This document shows positions 58,773 to 64,000 of a DNA stretch of 64,000 nt, one piece after another. The notes under the pieces are model-generated. The model searched no databases, was not told the DNA's origin, and saw nothing but the letters and a program-made list of their open reading frames with translations. Numbering within the stretch: position 1 is the first letter of the stretch; the number at the start of each line of letters is the position of its first letter. Position numbers and translations under genes: made by a program. The DNA is from CAVSMC01 sp963798655 (GTDB lineage: Bacteria > Pseudomonadota > Gammaproteobacteria > Burkholderiales > Casimicrobiaceae). The stretch spans positions 186,001-250,000 of the forward strand of contig CAWCUH010000012.1 in assembly GCA_963798655.1 (NCBI GenBank), given 5' to 3'.

Positions 58773-59435
58773 GTGCTGACCACCCTGCTCTACTCGCTGT
58801 TCGCGCTCGACCAGGCGGTTCCGGGACTTGCCGCGCAATACGGGTACTGGGCGTACGCGATCCTCTTCGTCGTGATCTTCGCCGAGACCGGCCTCGTCGT
58901 CTTCCCGTTCCTTCCGGGCGACTCGATCCTCTTTCTCGCCGGCACGATCGTCGCGGCGGCCGGCCTCGACATCCATCTGCTGGTCGGGCTGCTGATCCTT
59001 GCGGCGGTGCTCGGCGATTCGCTCAACTATTCGATCGGCCACTTCGTCGGGCCGAAGGTTTTCGATAAGCCGGACTCGCGCTGGTTCAGGCAGGCGCACC
59101 TGCGTCGCACGCAGGAGTTCTACGAGAAGTACGGCGGCCTCACGATCATCATCGGCCGCTTCGTTCCGATCGTCCGCACGTTCGCACCGTTCCTCGCCGG
59201 CGTGGCCGGCATGACGTACCGGCGCTTCCTGTCGTACAACGTCGTCGGCGCGATCGCGTGGATCGCGTCGCTGTCGTACGCGGGCTACCTGTTCGGCAAC
59301 ATCCCGTGGGTGAAGAGCAACCTGACGCTGATCGTCGTCGTGTTCGTGCTGCTGTCGCTCGCGCCGGCGACGCTGTCGTACATGCGAGAGCGGCGTCGCG
59401 CGAGTGCGGCCGTCAGGCGAGTCGCGGGCGAATGA
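58773..59435 (+). CDS. DedA family membrane protein
   Basis: A 220-residue inner-membrane protein of the DedA/Tvp38 superfamily, thought to be lipid (undecaprenyl or phospholipid) flippases driven by the proton gradient. Motifs: FVVIFAETGLVVFPFLPGDSILFLAG near the start, the GDSLNYSIGHFVG segment, and GRFVPIVRTFAPFLAGVAGM with the conserved Arg. The only start in place is GTG 58773, just after the repeat element; ribosome binding sequence is absent there. The protein otherwise matches the family from residue 1, so at most a few residues are missing. Confidence 0.93.
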   Translation: MLTTLLYSLFALDQAVPGLAAQYGYWAYAILFVVIFAETGLVVFPFLPGDSILFLAGTIVAAAGLDIHLLVGLLILAAVLGDSLNYSIGHFVGPKVFDKPDSRWFRQAHLRRTQEFYEKYGGLTIIIGRFVPIVRTFAPFLAGVAGMTYRRFLSYNVVGAIAWIASLSYAGYLFGNIPWVKSNLTLIVVVFVLLSLAPATLSYMRERRRASAAVRRVAGE

Positions 59436-59457
59436 GCGGCGTGGCGAGCCGCGGCGC

Positions 59458-60834
59458 CTACACGCGTCGCGCGAGGTCCGCCGCGCACCCGATGTAGGTT
59501 GACGGTGTCAACGCCTTGAGCCGCGCCTTGGCATCGTCGGGCATCGCGAGCGCGTCGATGAACGCGTGCAGGCTCTCGCGGGTGATGCCCGTCCTGCCGC
59601 GCGTGAGCGTCTTGAGCTGCTCGTACGGGTTCGCGATGCCGTGACGGCGCATGACCGTCTGGATCGGCTCGGCGAGCACTTCCCAGTTGCTGTCGAGGTC
59701 GGCGTCGATCGCAGCGGCGTCGACGTCCAGCCGCGCGAGGCCCTGCGCGAGCGACGTCCAGCCGAGCAGCGAATGCCCCAGCGCGACACCGACGTTGCGC
59801 AACACGGTCGAGTCGGTGAGGTCGCGCTGCCACCGCGACACCGGAAGCTTCTCGGCGAAATGGCGCAGCAATGCGTTGGCCACGCCGAGATTGCCTTCCG
59901 AATTCTCGAAGTCGATCGGGTTCACCTTGTGCGGCATCGTCGACGACCCGACCTCGCCCGGCTTCACCTTCTGCCGAAAATAGCCGAGCGACACGTAACC
60001 CCAGACGTCGCGGTCGAGGTCGATCAGGATCGTGTTCGCGCGCGCGATCGCGTCGAAGAGCTCGGCCATGTAATCGTGCGGCTCGATCTGCGTCGTGTAC
60101 GGGTTCAGCTCGAGACCGAGGCTCGTGACGACGCGCGCGGCGATCCGCTCCCAGTCGACGTCCGGATAGGCGGCGACGTGCGCGTTGTAGTTGCCCACCG
60201 CGCCGTTCATCTTGCCCTTGATCGGCACGTGCTCGATCGCGGCGATCGCCCGCTCGAGGCGGGCGTACACGTTGGCGATCTCCTTGCCGAGTGTCGTCGG
60301 TGTCGCCGGCTGACCGTGCGTGCGCGCGAGCATCGGACGCGCGGCATGCGCATGCGCAAACTCGCGCAGCGTCGCGGCGATCGTGCGAAGCGCCGGAACG
60401 ATCGTGTCGCGGCGAGCCTCGGCCAGAGCGACGCCGTAGGCGAGGTTGTTGATGTCCTCCGACGTGCAGGCGAAATGGAAGAACTCCCCCACGCGGGCGA
60501 CGTCGGGCTCGCCGTCGAAGCGCTCCTTCAGCCAGTATTCGACCGCTTTGACGTCGTGATTGGTGGTGCGCTCGATCGCCTTGACACGCTCGGCGTCGGC
60601 AAGCGCGAACGCTTCGCCGGCCGCAATGAGCGATGCACGGATCGACGGCGGGAAGGCGGGAACTTCGGCGATCGCCGGCTCGTCGGCAAGCGCGATCAGC
60701 CATGCGATCTCCGCGCGCACCCGATCGCGGATCAGGCCGAACTCGCTGAAGCGATCGCGCAGCGCGGCGACCTTGCCCGAGTAGCGGCCGTCGAGGGGCG
60801 ACAGCGCAGTGAGAGCTGCGGCGGGATCGGGCAT
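59458..60834 (-). CDS. purB: Adenylosuccinate lyase
   Basis: PurB cleaves SAICAR to AICAR and adenylosuccinate to AMP in purine synthesis. The 458-residue protein starts MPDPAAALTALSPLDGRYSG, as in the proteobacterial type, and has TTNHDVKAVEYWLKE, HFACTSEDINN, ARTHGQPATPTTLGKE (catalytic His), the signature SSTMPHKVNPIDFENSEGN, and the C-terminal TPSTYIG. It converges with dedA (22 bases) and is divergent from the GST gene. Confidence 0.97.
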   Translation of the reverse strand: MPDPAAALTALSPLDGRYSGKVAALRDRFSEFGLIRDRVRAEIAWLIALADEPAIAEVPAFPPSIRASLIAAGEAFALADAERVKAIERTTNHDVKAVEYWLKERFDGEPDVARVGEFFHFACTSEDINNLAYGVALAEARRDTIVPALRTIAATLREFAHAHAARPMLARTHGQPATPTTLGKEIANVYARLERAIAAIEHVPIKGKMNGAVGNYNAHVAAYPDVDWERIAARVVTSLGLELNPYTTQIEPHDYMAELFDAIARANTILIDLDRDVWGYVSLGYFRQKVKPGEVGSSTMPHKVNPIDFENSEGNLGVANALLRHFAEKLPVSRWQRDLTDSTVLRNVGVALGHSLLGWTSLAQGLARLDVDAAAIDADLDSNWEVLAEPIQTVMRRHGIANPYEQLKTLTRGRTGITRESLHAFIDALAMPDDAKARLKALTPSTYIGCAADLARRV

Positions 60835-60987
60835 CGTCGAACGGGCACGCAGGCGTTGCAACGCATCCGAGTTTAGCACGTGCGCTCGCACCCCCCGGGA
60901 GCGCGCGCGGCTCGCCGGCGCTCTCGCAGCCGATGCTATACTCGGCGCGAACGTCTTCGGGCGCTTTTCGCGCCGCCGGTGTTTCCG

Positions 60988-61611
60988 ATGAAGCTCATCG
61001 CCTCGCAGACAAGCCCGTACGCACGCAAGGTGCGCATCGCGCTCGCCGAGAAGAAGATCGAATACGCGCTTGTCGAAGCAACGCTGTGGCCCGATCCTTC
61101 GGTCTCCGAGTGGAATCCGCTGGCCAAGATCCCGGTGCTCGTGCTCGATGACGGCACCGCGCTGTACGACTCTCGCGTCATCGTCGAATACGTCGACTCG
61201 GTGAGCCCCGTGAGCCGGCTGATTCCCGAGCCGACGCGTCAGCGGATCGCGGTCAGGAAATGGGAAGCGCTCGCCGACGGCATCTGCGACGCGACGGCGC
61301 TGATCCGCGCCGAAGCGCAGCGCGCGCAGCGACAGCAGAGCAGCGACTGGGTCGAGCGCCAGCGGCACAAGATCGTCCTCGGCGTCGCCGAGCTCGCGCG
61401 CGAGCTCGGCGAGCGCGCGTGGTGCAGCGGCGACGGCTACACGCTCGCCGATATCGCGACCGGCTGCGCGCTCGGCTATCTCGATCTGCGCTTCAGCGAG
61501 CTCGACTGGCGCGAGCAGTACCCGAACCTCGCGCGCCACGCCGACAAGCTCGCCAAGCGAGCGTCGTTCGTCGAGTCGCTGCCGCCGGGGTTGCCGCCGC
61601 AGCCCTCGTAG
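60988..61611 (+). CDS. Glutathione S-transferase family protein (YibF-like)
   Basis: A 207-residue GST. The N-terminal thioredoxin fold begins MKLIASQTSPYARKVRIALAEKKIEY, with SPYARKV replacing the CPYC of glutaredoxins, so Ser is the likely active residue. NPLAKIPVLVLDDG gives the cis-Pro loop and LYDSRVIVEYVD the glutathione-carboxylate contact (E/Q-S-R type). The helical domain includes GYTLADIATGCALGYLDLR. The YibF-type family has no firmly known substrate. The ATG at 60988 fits; an open frame upstream to 60880 is not family-like. A bidirectional terminator follows. Confidence 0.9.
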   Translation: MKLIASQTSPYARKVRIALAEKKIEYALVEATLWPDPSVSEWNPLAKIPVLVLDDGTALYDSRVIVEYVDSVSPVSRLIPEPTRQRIAVRKWEALADGICDATALIRAEAQRAQRQQSSDWVERQRHKIVLGVAELARELGERAWCSGDGYTLADIATGCALGYLDLRFSELDWREQYPNLARHADKLAKRASFVESLPPGLPPQPS

Positions 61612-61646
61612 CCGAGCCGTCACCTGCGCAGCGCGTGCGACAAACG

Positions 61647-61675
61647 AAAAGGCCCGCGGATCGCGGGCCTTTTTC
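61647..61675. terminator. Bidirectional Rho-independent terminator
   Basis: AAAAGGCCCGCG pairs with CGCGGGCCTTTT around a short AT loop, with a T run on either strand. It sits between the converging GST and symporter genes and can end both. Confidence 0.93.
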
Positions 61676-61695
61676 GCTGCTGCGGATGCGCTCGA

Positions 61696-63810
61696 TCAGG
61701 TCGCCTCGGTGCTCATCGTGTCGCCGGCGAGGTTCGGATAGCGGACGTGCTCGACGAGATCCTGCGTCTGCCGATCGGGTGACGGCGTCAGCAGGCTCAC
61801 GATGACGATCACGGCGAAGCCGACCGGCACGCCCCACAGCCCCGCCGAAATCGACTGAATGCCGAACCACGTGTGGTCGGCGATCGAGCCCGTTACACCG
61901 AACACGCCGCGCAACCACGGCTGCGTCGTCGCCATGTAGTAGAACGTGATCGCGAGCCCTGACGCCATGCCGAGCGTCGCGCCCCACTTGTTCGCCCGCT
62001 TCCAGAAGATGCCGAGGACGAGCGCGGGGAAGAACGCGGCCGCCGCGAGCGAGAACGCCGCCGACACGAGGAACAGGATGTCCGCGGGCTTTTGCACGGC
62101 AACCGACGCCGCAATGACAGCGACGACCAGCAGCAGCACCTTGGAGATCATCACGCGGCGCGCCGTCGGCGCGTTCGGGTCGAGCATCTTGTAATACAGG
62201 TCGTGCGACAGCGCGTTGGCGATCGTCAGCAGCAGGCCGTCGGCGGTCGACAGCGCCGCCGCGAGGCCGCCTGCGGCGACGAGCCCGGATATCACGTACG
62301 GCAAGCCGGCAATCTCCGGTGTGGCCAGCACGACAATGTCGCCGCCGATCGCGATCTCGGCGAGTTGCACGATGCCGTCCTTGTTGACGTCGACGATCGA
62401 CAGCAGGCTCGGATCGACCTTCGTCCACGACGCGACCCACTGTGGCAGCTGTGCGAACGGCGTGCCGACGAGGTGGGTGTAGACGTCGAACTTGGCGAGC
62501 ACCGCGAGCGCCGGCGCGGTGAAGTACAGCAGGAAGATGAAGAACAGCGACCAGAACACCGAGGTTCGCGCCTCCTTCACCGACGGAGTCGTGTAGTAGC
62601 GCATCAGGATATGCGGCAGCGCCGCCGTGCCGACCATCAGGCAGAACACGAGCGCGAGGAAGTTGCGTCTCGACACGTCGCGTGCCGCCTCGTCCTTGCC
62701 GGGAAACGGCTCGGCGTGACGCAGCGGCGGCGCAGCGCGCGCTGCGGCGCCGGCGTCCTTGGTCCATGCGGCCTTCGCGGCGTCGACGTCCTGCGGATAC
62801 GCGGCGAGCGATTTCTCGGCGGCGGTGAGCTGGTCCGCCGGCGCATTTTCCGCCTTCATCTTGTCGACGTTTGCGGCGAGCTTCTGCCTCTCGCTTTCGA
62901 ACGTGCCCGGCAGGCCCTTCAGCTTCGCGCTCGCTTCCTCGGCGCGCGCCTTGAAGATGTTGCGGACCTCGATCTCCTTCGGGTCCTTCAGCAGCTGCTC
63001 CTCGCGCGCCGACACCTTCTCGAGCACCTTGCCGTACACGAGCTGCGGCACGGGAATGCCGGTGTGCTTCACCGACAGCCAGACCACCGGGATCATGTAG
63101 GCGACGATCAGGATGATGTACTGCGCCACCTGCGTCCACGTGACCGCGCGCATGCCGCCCAGGAACGAGCAGACGAGGATGCCGCCCAGACCGAGGAAAA
63201 CGCCCAACTCGAACGGCACGCCGGTGAGCCGCGTCGTGATGATGCCCACGCCGTAGATCTGCGCGACGACGTACGTGAACGAGCACAGGATCGCGGCGAA
63301 GATGCCGATCGCGCGCGGAATGTTGCCGCCGTAGCGCGCGCCGAGGAAGTCGGGGATCGTGAACTGCCCGAACTTGCGCAGGTACGGCGCGAGGAACAGC
63401 GCGACGAGGCAGTAGCCGCCGGTCCACCCCATGATGAAGGCGAGGCCGTTGAAGCCGGTGAGGTACAGCGTGCCCGCCATGCCGATGAACGACGCCGCGC
63501 TCATCCAGTCGGCGCCGGTCGCCATGCCGTTGAACAGCGCCGGTACGCGCCGACCTGCGACGTAGTACTCGGCGGCGTCGGAGGTGCGCGCCATCACCCC
63601 GATGCCCGCGTACAGGCCGACGGTGGCGAGCAGGAAGATGTAGCCGATCCAGTTGCGCGGCATCCCGAGCTGCTCGAGGATCGCGAGCGCGATGATGAAG
63701 ACGACGAACCCGCCGGTGTAGAACGCGTAGATCTTCTTCAGCTGCGCGGTGAACGCGCGCTGGCCGCCGGCGGTGAATATGTTCGTGGGCGTGTGCGCAG
63801 GCGTGCTCAT
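61696..63810 (-). CDS. Sodium:solute symporter (ActP/VC_2705 type)
   Basis: A 704-residue transporter of the sodium:solute symporter family (acetate or short-chain acid type). About 13 membrane segments: the start MARTSDAAEYYVAGRRVPAL and GMATGADWMSAASFIGMAG are the family signature. An unusual hydrophilic insert of about 150 residues (KVLEKVSAREEQLLKDPKEI through FPGKDEAARDVSRRNFL) lies between segments and looks coiled-coil. A periplasmic or cytoplasmic loop contains DVNKDGIVQLAEI, a perfect EF-hand calcium loop. The last part, GGLAAALSTADGLLLTIANA, is conserved. It overlaps the DUF4212 partner gene by four bases. Confidence 0.9.
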   Translation of the reverse strand: MSTPAHTPTNIFTAGGQRAFTAQLKKIYAFYTGGFVVFIIALAILEQLGMPRNWIGYIFLLATVGLYAGIGVMARTSDAAEYYVAGRRVPALFNGMATGADWMSAASFIGMAGTLYLTGFNGLAFIMGWTGGYCLVALFLAPYLRKFGQFTIPDFLGARYGGNIPRAIGIFAAILCSFTYVVAQIYGVGIITTRLTGVPFELGVFLGLGGILVCSFLGGMRAVTWTQVAQYIILIVAYMIPVVWLSVKHTGIPVPQLVYGKVLEKVSAREEQLLKDPKEIEVRNIFKARAEEASAKLKGLPGTFESERQKLAANVDKMKAENAPADQLTAAEKSLAAYPQDVDAAKAAWTKDAGAAARAAPPLRHAEPFPGKDEAARDVSRRNFLALVFCLMVGTAALPHILMRYYTTPSVKEARTSVFWSLFFIFLLYFTAPALAVLAKFDVYTHLVGTPFAQLPQWVASWTKVDPSLLSIVDVNKDGIVQLAEIAIGGDIVVLATPEIAGLPYVISGLVAAGGLAAALSTADGLLLTIANALSHDLYYKMLDPNAPTARRVMISKVLLLVVAVIAASVAVQKPADILFLVSAAFSLAAAAFFPALVLGIFWKRANKWGATLGMASGLAITFYYMATTQPWLRGVFGVTGSIADHTWFGIQSISAGLWGVPVGFAVIVIVSLLTPSPDRQTQDLVEHVRYPNLAGDTMSTEAT

Positions 63811-64000
63811 TGTTCGTCTCCCTCGTGGACGTCGTAGACGCGGTCGAGCGTGTTCATGTAGCGCGCGTAGTACCAGATGATGAGCACGTAGACGATCAGC
63901 GAGCCTTGCGCCGCCATCCAGAACGAGAACGGCCAACCGAAGAAATTGAACGACAGGTCGCGGGCGAAGTACCCGAGGACGAAGGTGACGACGAACCAGA
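63807..64000 (-). CDS. DUF4212 symporter small subunit (5' part outside window)
   Basis: The final 63 residues of a small two-helix membrane protein, WFVVTFVLGYFARDLSFNFFG and MAAQGSLIVYVLIIWYYARYM, ending NTLDRVYDVHEGDEQ. This is the DUF4212 family, which is nearly always encoded just before VC_2705-type symporters and is thought to be their small subunit. The stop overlaps the symporter ATG (ATGA). The N-terminus lies beyond the right edge of the window. Confidence 0.9.
   Translation of the reverse strand, partial: WFVVTFVLGYFARDLSFNFFGWPFSFWMAAQGSLIVYVLIIWYYARYMNTLDRVYDVHEGDEQ

Noticed and set aside
59566..60876. A long plus-strand frame opposite purB
   Set aside because: purB is complete with all catalytic motifs; the antisense frame shows no protein-like features.

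Overview
The window is GC-rich chromosomal DNA from a Gram-negative bacterium, most likely a betaproteobacterium of the Burkholderiales or a relative. The evidence is the order exbB-exbD-lpxK-(Trm112-like)-kdsB-adk, a pyrophosphate-type phosphofructokinase, a QseE/QseG/QseF-type signalling operon, an H1-like lysine-rich SWIB protein, an IPTL-CTERM-like sorting tail, and the conserved queA/tgt/yajC/secD/secF block. Two outer membranes' worth of genes (LPS, lipoproteins, Sec) fit a diderm cell. No transposase, integrase, phage gene or CRISPR array was found, and only one tRNA gene (Leu, CAA) is present.

Layout. 1-8.9 kb (minus strand): phosphofructokinase (cut by the window edge), two glycosyltransferases, adk, kdsB, a Trm112-like protein, lpxK, exbD, exbB, a YihY protein, and a Pit phosphate transporter with its DUF47 partner. 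9.1-16 kb: msrA, an MFS transporter overlapping pdxH, the SWIB/H1 protein, a glutathione transferase, a small unknown, htpX and glnS. 16.3-32.7 kb: xseA, aroC, a sirtuin, a DUF3999/DUF2339 membrane pair, an MFS-PlsC fusion, an HTH regulator, thyA, a sigma-54 response regulator/lipoprotein/histidine kinase operon, and folA. 32.7-41 kb is accessory-looking: a frameshifted LamG/sugar-dehydrogenase/FG-GAP gene, a sulfatase, tRNA-Leu, a large secreted BNR-propeller protein and a fragment of a repeat-domain protein. 41.1-51.9 kb (plus strand) holds a tightly packed lipid-biosynthesis cluster. 51.9-64 kb: queA, an IPTL-like surface protein, tgt, yajC, secD, secF, dedA, purB, a glutathione transferase, and a sodium:solute symporter with its small subunit (cut by the window edge).

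The most interesting system is the 41-52 kb cluster. It encodes a private type II fatty-acid synthase: enoyl reductase with a Y-x6-K active site, ketoreductase, an acyl carrier protein with a long C-terminal extension, a double-hotdog dehydratase with one surviving active site, a ketosynthase, and a ketosynthase-like partner whose active-site cysteine has become histidine. It ends with a fusion of an AcpS-type phosphopantetheinyl transferase to an LpxL-type acyltransferase. It is preceded by an isoprenylcysteine-methyltransferase-like membrane enzyme, a condensation/wax-synthase-like acyltransferase and two paralogous exported alpha/beta hydrolases. The set is self-sufficient for activating a carrier protein, building a saturated acyl chain, transferring it, and processing a product outside the cytoplasm. 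The product cannot be read from the sequence.

Two families of palindromic intergenic repeats are present. One is a GTCATCCCCGCG-type double hairpin (5231-5306 and 50619-50689). The other is a GGGTCAGAGT-type element (17746-17815 and 58647-58769). All four copies lie against a start or stop codon, and one has become the C-terminal coding tail of xseA.
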